12,609 bases of DNA from a bacterium UBP15_UBA6099. GTDB taxonomy: Bacteria; UBP15; UBA6099. The notes below the pieces were generated by a model. The model saw only the letters and a program-made list of their open reading frames with translations. It did not search any database and was not told the origin of the DNA. A program made the position numbers and the translations under genes. Positions 1-7,278 of this stretch are shown piece after piece. The stretch is from assembly GCA_002435745.1 (NCBI GenBank), contig DIWT01000016.1, positions 20,831 through 33,439 of the forward strand. The letters are read 5' to 3'. Every line of letters begins with the position of its first letter. Position 1 is the stretch's first letter.

Positions 1-53
1 AAGTTTTCCCTTAACTCTTACTCTTGCTTTTCTTTTTTTCTTTTCTTTTTTCC

Positions 54-84
54 AAAACGCGCGACGCGGGCGCTGGCGCGCGTT
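54..84 (-). terminator. Hairpin overlapping the stop codon of the dockerin gene; probable terminator
   Basis: Arms AACGCGCG (56-63) and CGCGCGTT (77-84) pair perfectly, and the second arm overlaps the TAA stop of the large minus-strand gene (83-85). Read on the minus strand, the stem is followed by TTTT (54-57) and then by a purine-rich run, the complement of the pyrimidine tract at 18-53. This resembles an intrinsic terminator with a short U-tract. The interior CGCTGGCGCG (71-80) and the outer GCGCGACG (59-66) also occur in the GC hairpin at 4733-4758, so this may be a repeat unit used as a terminator. Confidence 0.5.
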
Positions 85-3000
85 ATCTCGCGTCGAACAG
101 AGGGTCGCAGAGAAGCGTGTTTGCCGACACTGGTACAGATTTGCCGAAGTTTCTTCTGAGAATCTCAAGGTCGTGGATAGAAACCTTTCCATCCATGTTG
201 AAGTCGGCAGCGGGGTGATACAGCGCGTCGCCCGCAATCGCGCCGAACCTGTGTTTGAGAGGCTGCAGATTGGCGACATGCACCGTCGGGCGGCATGTCG
301 GATTGCCCACATCGCCACCGCCTGCCGTGGCGGCGTCGGGCGCGGTTACCCCTTTAACGGATGTCGCTCCGGTAGCGCTTAGAGTTCCCGCAGCCATAAG
401 AGTCGCCACGCATTCTCCCGCAGGCGCGCCCGCAGCGCATCCCATCAAGCCTGACGCGCCTTGATCCCACGTTCCTTCGGTGAATCTTGCCTGCACGACA
501 TACTGCTTCGTCGGATCCACGCAATCGGCGCATGTTCCGCTCATCAATCTGAATGTCGGTATCTCTCCGTTATCGTCCGTAGTCGTTGTTTTGACAACCG
601 CTTTTGTCGCATTATCCACCACTTCAATACTAACGCCGGGAACTCCAACGGACGCCTTCTTGAAACCTGTCGCCTGCCCCGTCACTACCAAGCATCCGGC
701 GTCCCCGCTGTTGCATGTCTGTATCTCATAAGCGGTAATCGGAGCGCTAAGCGCTATCTCAACCGGACAAGCATCGGGGTCTATCATGCAAGCGTCCTGC
801 GTGTCCAATCTTACGGCATTTCCTGACATCGCTATCTGTGATTCGCCGCATGATAGTCCGGTGTAGCTGACGCCGAGGTAGTAGTCGCCGGAAACAGCGA
901 TGGGAGTACTGTAGAATGAAAGCGGTTCCTGTCCGAGTTGTCTGTCATGCGCGCCGGGCACATGGCTTGCCGTCAGTCTGCCATAAGGCGTCAAGCAGGA
1001 CGCCGGGTTAGAGTTTGCGCAAAGATACACATGGTATCCCGCGCCCATTCCGTCGTCGTTCGCCGAGTTCGTCCAGCCCGCGCGCGCTCCGTAGTAAGTC
1101 GGCGCTGTCTCGAACGCTTCCACAGCTACGGGAGGCAGGCATTTTTCGCCCGGTCCGTAACAGTAACCGCAGTTAGGCGCGTTCTGAGCATCGTAAACCG
1201 CGCTTTGGTTTCCCGACGGATCCATCGCTGTCACGCAATAAATATAATCCGTCTCTGACGTCACGGATTCATCCATATAGTTCAGAGCCGTCATTGGGGA
1301 AGCATTGATTTTTGAGAATTTTGCCGCCGAGTTGCATGTTGGCCAGACTCCTGTACATCTATGGACATCATAAGTGACGGGGTTCTTATCCGCCACCGCG
1401 CTCCAAGCCGGCAAACAAGAGAACTGATCGCATTCCAAAAGAGCATTCATTTGCGGTTTTTCTGGCGGCGTGATGTCCTGAGGAACACATACGACCGGCC
1501 CGGAAGACGCGGGCGCGGGCGTCTCCCGGGAATATCGGTCGTACATGTTGTAAGCGTAAACTCTGTAACAATAGGCGACGCCGTTTTCGAGAAGAACGCC
1601 GGAGTCCGTATAGCTTGTCTCGCCTCCGGCGGACACAATTTTTATGGGGGTTCCCAATCCGGGACTCGGGGTCTGGGCGCAGTCCCCTCCGACCGCGGGC
1701 GCTCTCATTATCTTATATCCCACGAGTTCATGCGGCTCCGGATAGTCGCAGTTAGCGAAAGTATTGCCCTCATCGTCCGCGCAAACCTTGTTCCATTCTA
1801 TCTTGCAGGATTGGCCGGCCGGTTCACCCATAACTGTCTGGTTTTCGGGCCAAGCTGGAGCCGTTTCCATCGCGACATCGCTAATTACCAAGCACTTCCT
1901 ATAACGGAACGACGTATCGAAAGCGCCGCAGTTTGCGGTCTGGTTTTCGGGACATGTGCCTGCGGCCTTGCAGTTGTCGCACGCCTCCACCCAGAAACAC
2001 CATTCCTTTTCTTCGTTGCCGAAAGCGGTGTCGTTGGAATACGACATCGGATTCAAAACCGACGGCTGCGCGATTAGAGAGAAATTCAATTTCGAGTATC
2101 CGTCCGGGCGGCCTTCAACATCCGCGCCGCATGAAGAAGGCGTTGCTTTTTGACAATAATAGATATTGTATCCGCCGCCTCTCGCCAGATCAGCCTCGGA
2201 GCCGGGGTCCCAGTTGACATTCACGCCGAATCTGCCGATCTGAAGCACGACGGAAGGCTCCACCTTCGACGGCGGCTTCAGGTCTTGCGGCGCGCAGACG
2301 GACGGCGCAGACCATTCCGACTTGTTCCCGCCGACATCCACCGCCCGGACCTGATATGAATAAGGCGTCATATTTACAAGCCCTGATTGTATGTGGTAAT
2401 CCGTCAGAATCGTGTTCGTATTTATCTGCACGCCATCCCGCCTGATGTCGAATCCGTAGAGAGATGGGTCGGAGGCCCTGTCCGCCGTCCACTCGCAGGA
2501 GCAAACCCCGTCGCTTCCTAGTGGCGTTGCGCAGGAGAAATCCGAAATCACGGATTCCGATGGCGCGTCCCAATCATCAGGTGTGCATACCGCTCTGGTC
2601 CAGTGTCGGGCCGGTAATTCTTGATGTTCTGCGGATACATTTACTGCGGAAAAAAAGAAATACCTCGGGTTCCCATTCAGTTCGCCTACGGGGATGTTGA
2701 ATGTTTTCGTGTAAAGAGAAGAGCCGTTTTCCGGGAAGTTCGCAGGGCCTGACAGAGACTCCACAAGCGTCGCCGTGTTCTTGTCGTTTACGGTGTTGTA
2801 ATAGACGTTGTAATAGTTTATGAAAGACCTGTCCGAAGAAGGAAGGATTTCGAAAACACAGTTATTGCCTGCCGCAGGCGGCGCGGCCCCTTGCTTGACG
2901 CAAGTTGATGTGGATCCTTGTCCGCCCGACTTGCAAACGCTTGATCGCACGATCGGCGGCGCGGGATAATCAATGTGTGAAAGCGTTGATATTTTGTTAT

Positions 3001-4321
3001 CATTCATTATATAGAGACTGGGAATTGAATCAACCACATAGAAAGGCGCTCCTCCGGACAACTGTATCTTTCCTGTCTGGAGCGCCATAATCACGCTTTT
3101 GCTCGTAGAGTCGATTAGTGTCTTTCCGTTAGGAAGCGAGTTTTTCACTATGAATCTCAGTTCGTTATTTGTATATCCGATTCTTAGTCTTGATTCGGTG
3201 TCTGTTCCCACAAAAAACTTGCATCTAAGCGGGTCGAGGGTATACGGGTAGGTCGCGCAGTCGCCGTTCCAAAGAACTTTTGCGAGGTTCGGGTCTATAG
3301 CTTCCGCTTTCGGCGAATAAGACACTGCGAAAGCGTTCGGAAAATATGTGTCCGCCGGGTTAGGGTCTATGATATCCGTATTGTAGATTGTCAGAACATA
3401 TGCTTCGATCGCTCCAGATCCCGCTTGCGGCGGCTGCCCTCCGAGCCTCGCTCTTGCGCACAACACATCTTCACCGGGCAGCGCTCCGTATCCTTTTCCC
3501 GCTCCTACGGAAAACCCATGAACGTCAAGGGTGTTCCAAGCCGTTCCTGTCACTACACTCTGATTCCCGTTCGCGTCCGGCGCTCCGCATGTGTCTCCCA
3601 CAGGGTCGTTGATGGTATAAGAGGTTCCGCAAACAGGGGCGCCCTGCTTGTTGACTGAACATTGTTCGTGGCTCGACATCTGCGCGCAGTTGTTTGTGGC
3701 GGGCGTTTCATAATGGGAATTCCACGAAGATAGCGAAGCGCAGGGCGCGTTTTCCGGGCTGGGGAGTTGCGAAGTGACATTTCCCCTGCTGTCTGCCGCC
3801 ACGATGTAATATGTGAGAATATCTCTATCACTTGCTTCGCCGGCCAAATCGATTTCGCCCTCGAATATGCCAGAATTGGAATTATAGGACATCGTGACGT
3901 ATTGCGTTGCGGCGAAGTTGTCGCTGATCCGGTAGTAGAGTCTCGGATTGTCGTCACTGTGGCACGCGCCTGTTCCGTTCGGATTGGGGATGCAGGGGGG
4001 ATTAGGAGAAATGGCCGGGTCGGGCCTGCTCCACCATTCCGCCATCTCGCAGTCGTTCTGATCGCAGTCAACGCCGCAACAGGATTGCATTTGCTCCTGT
4101 CCTTCTATGGTCGCGTAAACTGTTATTTTTGCGTTTATTACCGCCGACGAATTGACTATATATTTTATGACAGGCGGTTGCGGCATCCTCGGGATATCAA
4201 ACTCGAACCTAACATCATCCGCTGCCGCCCCGCGCGAGACGCAAAATATCATTGCCGCAGCAGCTATAACGGCAAATGCTACGAATCTCGTTTTCCGGCT
4301 TGTTTTCGATTGTCTATTCAT
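83..4321 (-). CDS. Large exported cysteine-rich multi-FN3 protein with C-terminal dockerin-like module
   Basis: This is a 1412-residue protein. Residues 1-34 look like a Sec signal peptide (basic start, hydrophobic core at 12-27, AAA before the likely cut), so it should be exported. Residues about 40-185 form a beta-rich module ending in a YYIVAADSRGN segment. Residues 235-450 form a second beta-rich region I do not recognise. From about 488 to 1185 there are five or six fibronectin-III-like modules, several ending in a C-x-P-x-D linker (579-583, 676-680, 945-949). Residues 1210-1315 resemble a carboxypeptidase-regulatory-like beta module. The C-terminus is dockerin-like: a degenerate first repeat (1337-1360, ANLQPLKHRFG) and a canonical calcium loop at 1373-1384 with D1373, N1375, D1377, G1378 and D1384. 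No catalytic domain is visible. The start is supported by GGAGG 9 nt upstream. A role as a cell-surface or scaffold-bound adhesion protein is inferred, because no cohesin partner is in the window. Confidence 0.85.
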   Translation of the reverse strand: MNRQSKTSRKTRFVAFAVIAAAAMIFCVSRGAAADDVRFEFDIPRMPQPPVIKYIVNSSAVINAKITVYATIEGQEQMQSCCGVDCDQNDCEMAEWWSRPDPAISPNPPCIPNPNGTGACHSDDNPRLYYRISDNFAATQYVTMSYNSNSGIFEGEIDLAGEASDRDILTYYIVAADSRGNVTSQLPSPENAPCASLSSWNSHYETPATNNCAQMSSHEQCSVNKQGAPVCGTSYTINDPVGDTCGAPDANGNQSVVTGTAWNTLDVHGFSVGAGKGYGALPGEDVLCARARLGGQPPQAGSGAIEAYVLTIYNTDIIDPNPADTYFPNAFAVSYSPKAEAIDPNLAKVLWNGDCATYPYTLDPLRCKFFVGTDTESRLRIGYTNNELRFIVKNSLPNGKTLIDSTSKSVIMALQTGKIQLSGGAPFYVVDSIPSLYIMNDNKISTLSHIDYPAPPIVRSSVCKSGGQGSTSTCVKQGAAPPAAGNNCVFEILPSSDRSFINYYNVYYNTVNDKNTATLVESLSGPANFPENGSSLYTKTFNIPVGELNGNPRYFFFSAVNVSAEHQELPARHWTRAVCTPDDWDAPSESVISDFSCATPLGSDGVCSCEWTADRASDPSLYGFDIRRDGVQINTNTILTDYHIQSGLVNMTPYSYQVRAVDVGGNKSEWSAPSVCAPQDLKPPSKVEPSVVLQIGRFGVNVNWDPGSEADLARGGGYNIYYCQKATPSSCGADVEGRPDGYSKLNFSLIAQPSVLNPMSYSNDTAFGNEEKEWCFWVEACDNCKAAGTCPENQTANCGAFDTSFRYRKCLVISDVAMETAPAWPENQTVMGEPAGQSCKIEWNKVCADDEGNTFANCDYPEPHELVGYKIMRAPAVGGDCAQTPSPGLGTPIKIVSAGGETSYTDSGVLLENGVAYCYRVYAYNMYDRYSRETPAPASSGPVVCVPQDITPPEKPQMNALLECDQFSCLPAWSAVADKNPVTYDVHRCTGVWPTCNSAAKFSKINASPMTALNYMDESVTSETDYIYCVTAMDPSGNQSAVYDAQNAPNCGYCYGPGEKCLPPVAVEAFETAPTYYGARAGWTNSANDDGMGAGYHVYLCANSNPASCLTPYGRLTASHVPGAHDRQLGQEPLSFYSTPIAVSGDYYLGVSYTGLSCGESQIAMSGNAVRLDTQDACMIDPDACPVEIALSAPITAYEIQTCNSGDAGCLVVTGQATGFKKASVGVPGVSIEVVDNATKAVVKTTTTDDNGEIPTFRLMSGTCADCVDPTKQYVVQARFTEGTWDQGASGLMGCAAGAPAGECVATLMAAGTLSATGATSVKGVTAPDAATAGGGDVGNPTCRPTVHVANLQPLKHRFGAIAGDALYHPAADFNMDGKVSIHDLEILRRNFGKSVPVSANTLLCDPLFDAR

Positions 4322-4660
4322 CCGGCAAGACCTCCGTTTTGCGGCGACGGGATTCTTTCACTCCCCGCGCGCGGCTCCGTCAATTTTTACTCTTCCCCCT
4401 ACCGGCCCGCGAACAGCGCTGAGAACCGTTCGGCGGCGTCGGATTGACAAACGATAACAAGGCTGCCCGATAATTCTATATCAAATTTGTTGCCAACTTG
4501 CGACAAATGCCCCTAAAAAGAAACCGTTTATTCAAGCCGATATTTATTTTGCCGCTCTTTCGGCATTCCAGATTAAAGGCCAAACTGTGACTTTTTTGCC
4601 ACCACACCTGCGACTTTTTTGTCGCAAAAAGGAGGTAAAAGCGGCAGTAAAGACAAAAAA
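4322..4660. other. Non-coding leader and upstream region of the dockerin gene
   Basis: I see no convincing gene here. On the minus strand, the Shine-Dalgarno GGAGG lies just upstream of the ATG at 4321. An AT-rich stretch contains an extended -10-like TGATATAGA (4475-4483) without a good -35, so a promoter there would give a leader of roughly 145 nt. Farther out, TGTGACTTTTTTG (4587-4599) and TGCGACTTTTTTG (4609-4621) are near-identical direct repeats 22 bp apart. The second forms a small hairpin, TGCGAC/GTCGCA (4609-4614 and 4621-4626), closed over six T residues. The promoter call is weak. Confidence 0.35.
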
Positions 4661-4682
4661 GCCAATGAGATGCCTCCGGCGG

Positions 4683-4772
4683 TTCAAGGAAACTTTGAAA
4701 AGTTTCCTTGAAAATCCTTCAAACTTTTTCTTGCGCGACGGGACGCGACGCTGGCGCGTCGCGTCCCGTCGC
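4683..4772 (+). repeat. Composite palindromic unit E1 (AT hairpin, spacer, GC hairpin)
   Basis: The unit starts with a perfect 12-bp AT-rich hairpin, TTCAAGGAAACT (4683-4694) and AGTTTCCTTGAA (4701-4712). It continues through a spacer that begins AAAATCCTTCAAAC and ends with a perfect 17-bp GC-rich hairpin (4735-4751 and 4756-4772, loop TGGC). The order and the spacer sequence recur on the opposite strand in the unit at 4841-4934, so the two read as inverted copies of one element. No coding sense is apparent. It could be a REP/BIME-like or MITE-like repeat. I infer this from structure only. Confidence 0.7.
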
Positions 4773-4840
4773 TCCTGTAAAAATGTTCAAGTAGAAGATT
4801 CTCATAGAAAACTCTACCAATATCTTTTCGCATGACACGC

Positions 4841-4934
4841 GCCGATATCGCGAGCGAAGCCGCGATATCGGCGCTAGCGTGAAATGTTTTGAAAGGGATT
4901 TTAAGGGAAAACTTTTTCAAAAGTTTTCCCTTAA
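4841..4934 (-). repeat. Composite palindromic unit E2, inverted relative to E1
   Basis: Read on the minus strand, this begins with a perfect 16-bp hairpin with a 2-nt loop (4919-4934 and 4901-4916, arm TTAAGGGAAAACTTTT). A spacer follows, starting AAAATCCCTTTCAAAAC, and then a GC hairpin GCCGATATCGCG/CGCGATATCGGC (4861-4872 and 4841-4852, 8-nt loop). The spacer matches that of E1 with small gaps (AAAATCC-TTCAAAC). The AT hairpin begins 17 nt beyond the stop codon of the FTR-rubredoxin gene (4952) and could serve as its terminator. Sixteen bases of this hairpin (4921-4936) are repeated exactly at 1-16. Confidence 0.7.
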
Positions 4935-4951
4935 CTATCTTTTACTATCTT

Positions 4952-5512
4952 CTAATAAAATCTTTCAAATCTGTCTTTGGTTACTTTGCAGATGGGACAA
5001 ACGCCGGGAGGATTGTCGCGGGCGCAGAGGTAGCCGCACACCTTGCAGCGCCAGACGGGGATGGCGGACGAGCCGCCGAAAGCCGCCCCTTGAGACGGCG
5101 CGCGCTCTGCCGGTTGCGGCGCGGCAACAGGCAGCTCGCCCTTGGCGACCGCCTCTATCAGCGCGTCCGGCCTTCTTTCCGGCACAGGCTCGACTTCTCT
5201 TTCGCCTCTTGCCACCTCGCCGGACACATAGAGCGCGCAGTAGCACGCGCCGTGTTCTTCAACATCGGCGTCCCTGTAATCGCAGGGGCATATTATGTCT
5301 AGGTCCAACTCCCGCCTGCCGCCGGATAGACGGCAGGGGCAGGCCGCGTATCCATATCTTTCCTCGTTCACCAACAGGCTCTCGGCCAAGTCCTTGGCGA
5401 ACGGCTCGTCGGGGTTCAGGAAGTAACCGCCCGCCGCCGCCTCTTTTTTCAACTTCTCGTATTTCGCCTCGACCCGCCGCTCCCTGTCGCCTTCCACCCC
5501 CGCGCCGCTCAT
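4952..5512 (-). CDS. Ferredoxin:thioredoxin reductase catalytic chain fused to rubredoxin (FDR-like disulfide reductase)
   Basis: The 186-residue product is a probable cytoplasmic [4Fe-4S] disulfide reductase that takes single electrons from ferredoxin or rubredoxin and reduces a protein disulfide. Residues 15-100 carry the FTR catalytic pattern CPC (58-60), CPC (75-77) and CYC (90-92). By analogy with plant-type FTR, C60 and C92 would form the active disulfide, and C58, C75, C77 and C90 would hold the cluster. Spacing is X14 and X12, against X16 and X8 in cyanobacterial FTR. After a Pro/Ala linker (126-150), residues 154-185 are a rubredoxin module with C156, C159, C172 and C175. Such fusions are known, for example the ferredoxin:disulfide reductase of Methanosarcina acetivorans. 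I chose the ATG at 5512: it overlaps the upstream glutaredoxin stop (ATGA) and has GGGAGG 10 nt upstream. A longer frame to 5596 lies inside the glutaredoxin gene. The substrate is probably the adjacent glutaredoxin (inference). Confidence 0.9.
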   Translation of the reverse strand: MSGAGVEGDRERRVEAKYEKLKKEAAAGGYFLNPDEPFAKDLAESLLVNEERYGYAACPCRLSGGRRELDLDIICPCDYRDADVEEHGACYCALYVSGEVARGEREVEPVPERRPDALIEAVAKGELPVAAPQPAERAPSQGAAFGGSSAIPVWRCKVCGYLCARDNPPGVCPICKVTKDRFERFY

Positions 5513-5790
5513 AGAGACAACGCCTCCCGTATCTCCTGTTCCTTGAACCCGACTATGCAGACGCTGTCGTTCACAACAACAGTCGGCATCGAGCATTTCT
5601 CATTCCACTTTTTCAGTTCCGCAAGCGCCGCGTCCTTCTCTTCGGAGTCAAGCTTGTCCATGTCGACGTACTCGTACGCCACGTTGTTTTGCGCGAGGAA
5701 CTCTTTCGTCTTCTTGCACCAGATACATGTGCTCAACGTGAAAATCCTGACTTTTCCTTTGTCGTTTCCGTCAACTTTCGTGGCTCCCAT
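5509..5790 (-). CDS. Glutaredoxin-family small redox protein
   Basis: This 93-residue thioredoxin-fold protein has a CIWC active site at 22-25, the cis-proline segment MPT (68-70), and the C-terminal GFKEQEI segment typical of glutaredoxin/NrdH-like proteins. The N-terminal KVRIFTLSTC strand-turn is also characteristic. I chose the ATG at 5790, which has AAAGG 9 nt upstream and GGAG 4 nt upstream. A longer frame would start at 5832 but has no visible ribosome site and adds a low-complexity Arg/Glu stretch. Its stop overlaps the start of the FTR-rubredoxin gene by 4 nt, which implies translational coupling. The likely role is carrying dithiol electrons from that reductase to client proteins. 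Whether it uses glutathione cannot be told from sequence. The FecR gene ends 92 nt upstream on the same strand, so the three genes may share a transcript. Confidence 0.88.
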   Translation of the reverse strand: MGATKVDGNDKGKVRIFTLSTCIWCKKTKEFLAQNNVAYEYVDMDKLDSEEKDAALAELKKWNEKCSMPTVVVNDSVCIVGFKEQEIREALSL

Positions 5791-5882
5791 ATCTCTCCGC
5801 CTTTCTTCGCGCCCGCCTCTCTGAGCGGACATTGTCGTCTACCATCAAACCATCTCCGGCGCGCCATTGTTCCCGCACGGCG

Positions 5883-6605
5883 TCAGAATTTGAATTTTCC
5901 CTTAATGTTATTTTTCACTTCGTCCTTCTTCTCCTCGATCTTCTGTTTCATGGCTTCCTTCACCTCGCCGATGGAAATCTGTCCTTTCCATTCGTCGAGC
6001 TTGCCCTTGAACGCCTCGATGTCGAATTCAGCGGGGTCGAGAGGGATTTTGCCCTTGAGGACTTCGGTGAACATTCCCGCTTCGGCGAGGACTTCGCCCA
6101 GTTCGTTGAATATGCGGACCGCGCCTTCGAGCACATTGACTTTGGTTCCGCCCTCCTCGTCCACTTCCACGTTGAACTCAGTTCCCCTGACACCCGCCTG
6201 CGCGGTCGGCGTCCTGATTTCGAAAGCCGTTTCCTTGTTTTCGATCTTGCTTACTTTCGCCCACGCCTCGCCTTTTTTCATGTCGAGTTGATTAGGCCTT
6301 TTTTTGTCTTTGTCGATGCTCCCGACCTTGAACACCGAAAGCGCGTTAACCCTGACCTCAACATTCTCTTCCATCTTGAGCGCCGCGAGGCTGTCCTTCA
6401 TCGTCCTTATCTGATCGCCCACATAAAGGCACATGTCCAGTTCGACCGGCTCCCACTCGTTTTCGTCCGCCTCCCTGAACTGAACATCTCCCACCACGCC
6501 CGCCACGAACGCGGGACAAGGCTCCGCCGAAGCCGGGGCCGAAACGCCGGACAGAAACCCGGCGGCCGCAACGCACATAACCGTCAGCGCCGTCAATATT
6601 CTCAT
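5883..6605 (-). CDS. Exported FecR-domain protein
   Basis: The 240-residue protein has a signal peptide (residues 1-27, ending ASA before EPCPAF). A FecR domain at about 33-150 contains the family's features: a start resembling AxVxGxVxxR, an LxxGDxIxT-like stretch (LYVGDQIRT), and TPTAQAGVRGTEFNVEV near 132-148. Residues 150-240 are highly charged, with a Lys/Glu-rich, probably helical tail ending GKFKF. FecR in E. coli is a membrane sensor for a sigma factor, but many FecR-domain proteins, like this one, lack the cytoplasmic anti-sigma part and no sigma factor is adjacent. I therefore call a periplasmic or extracytoplasmic protein of unknown function. The start is supported by GGAGG 10 nt upstream and a good promoter at 6640-6668. 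Confidence 0.88.
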   Translation of the reverse strand: MRILTALTVMCVAAAGFLSGVSAPASAEPCPAFVAGVVGDVQFREADENEWEPVELDMCLYVGDQIRTMKDSLAALKMEENVEVRVNALSVFKVGSIDKDKKRPNQLDMKKGEAWAKVSKIENKETAFEIRTPTAQAGVRGTEFNVEVDEEGGTKVNVLEGAVRIFNELGEVLAEAGMFTEVLKGKIPLDPAEFDIEAFKGKLDEWKGQISIGEVKEAMKQKIEEKKDEVKNNIKGKFKF

Positions 6606-6639
6606 CAGATGTATTCCTCCGCGAACATATTATGCAATC

Positions 6640-6668
6640 ACAATAAAATCAAAGAGCCTCAAAGTCAA
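6640..6668 (-). promoter_or_regulatory. Sigma-70-type promoter of the FecR-domain gene
   Basis: On the minus strand, TTGACT (6663-6668) and TATTGT (6640-6645) are separated by exactly 17 nt. They lie about 35 nt upstream of the start codon and downstream of the rnpB terminator. The -35 matches consensus at 5 of 6 positions and the -10 at 4 of 6. Confidence 0.55.
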
Positions 6669-6700
6669 CCTGCTTGAACGGGGCGGGAGGCGACGGCTCC

Positions 6701-6738
6701 AAAAAGGAGAGAGCCTCCGCCCTCGAGCGGAGGCTCTC
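6701..6738 (-). terminator. Rho-independent terminator of rnpB
   Basis: A perfect 12-bp stem, GAGAGCCTCCGC and GCGGAGGCTCTC (6709-6720 and 6727-6738), has a 6-nt loop. On the minus strand it is followed by TCC and TTTTT (6701-6705). It starts about 8 nt after the RNase P RNA 3' end, as expected for its own terminator. Confidence 0.85.
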
Positions 6739-6745
6739 AATTTGC

Positions 6746-7190
6746 GCGAAGCCGGACTGTAAGCGGGATTCTGTCCAAGCCCGCGCTCGCCTCCGCGAAG
6801 GAGGATTGCGCGGACCGTGACGACCATTTATCTGGGGCGCGCGTTGCCGCGCGTCTCGTGCGGACTACCCGGGGCTGCGACGCGCTCGAAGCGCGCCGCG
6901 CGGGGATCGAGTTCAGAATCCCCGCCTAGGCGGGCAACCTGTCAGCCCCTGCTTGTCCTTGCACCGGGCGGGGTTTGCCGGGCCGCCGTGTCGCCACGAC
7001 GCCGGTGCGCTCTTACCGCGCCTTTTCACCCTTGCCTGTGCCTTCCGGCTCTCGCCGTCCGGCCATCGGCGGTATACTTTCTGTTGCACTTTCCGTGGGG
7101 TCGCCCCCCCGGCTGTTAGCCGGCGCCCTGCCCTGCGGTGTCCCGACTTTCCTCAGGCATCTCTGCCCGCGGCCGTCCGTCCTGCTCCGC
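6746..7190 (-). ncRNA. rnpB: RNase P RNA, bacterial class A
   Basis: This is the catalytic RNA of ribonuclease P, which cuts the 5' leader from tRNA precursors. On the minus strand the conserved blocks appear in order: GAGGAAAGTC, then GGGCAGGGCGCC, then AAGGGTGAAAAGGCGCGG with GGTAAGAGCGCACCG, then AGATAAATGGTCGTCAC, and ACAGAATCCCGCTTACAG near the 3' end. The terminal P1 helix pairs GGAGCAGGAC (7179-7188) with GTCCGGCTTC (6748-6757) with one A-G mismatch, which fixes both ends to within a few bases. The length of about 445 nt is a little longer than the E. coli RNA, which may reflect extended peripheral helices. The promoter upstream predicts a start near 7190-7193, in agreement with P1. 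Confidence 0.96.
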
Positions 7191-7198
7191 TTTAATTA

Positions 7199-7227
7199 AT
7201 GTTAACGCCGCCAGCCGCCTTTGTCAA
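7199..7227 (-). promoter_or_regulatory. Promoter of rnpB
   Basis: On the minus strand a perfect -35 TTGACA (7222-7227) is followed after 17 nt by TAACAT (7199-7204), placing the start of transcription about 7 nt downstream, right at the 5' strand of RNase P RNA helix P1. It lies in the 88-nt gap between the galT stop and rnpB. The GC-rich spacer is unremarkable. Confidence 0.75.
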
Positions 7228-7278
7228 AATCGCATCGGGCAGCCGGTTCGGCTTCGTAAAAACTCACATCCGGAATGT

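Noticed and set aside
1361..2077. 238-residue plus-strand open frame inside the dockerin gene
   Set aside because: It is antisense to continuous FN3-like coding sequence and has no recognisable motifs.
4587..4835. 82-residue plus-strand open frame
   Set aside because: It runs through the palindromes of unit E1, has no ribosome site at its start, and its sequence (Arg/Lys-rich) is what the repeats produce in any frame.
4684..4920. 78-residue minus-strand open frame over the palindromic element
   Set aside because: It is made of both repeat units read antisense and shows no domain or start signal.
5832..6677. 281-residue plus-strand open frame
   Set aside because: It is antisense to the FecR-domain gene, whose signal peptide, domain motifs, ribosome site and promoter are all clear.
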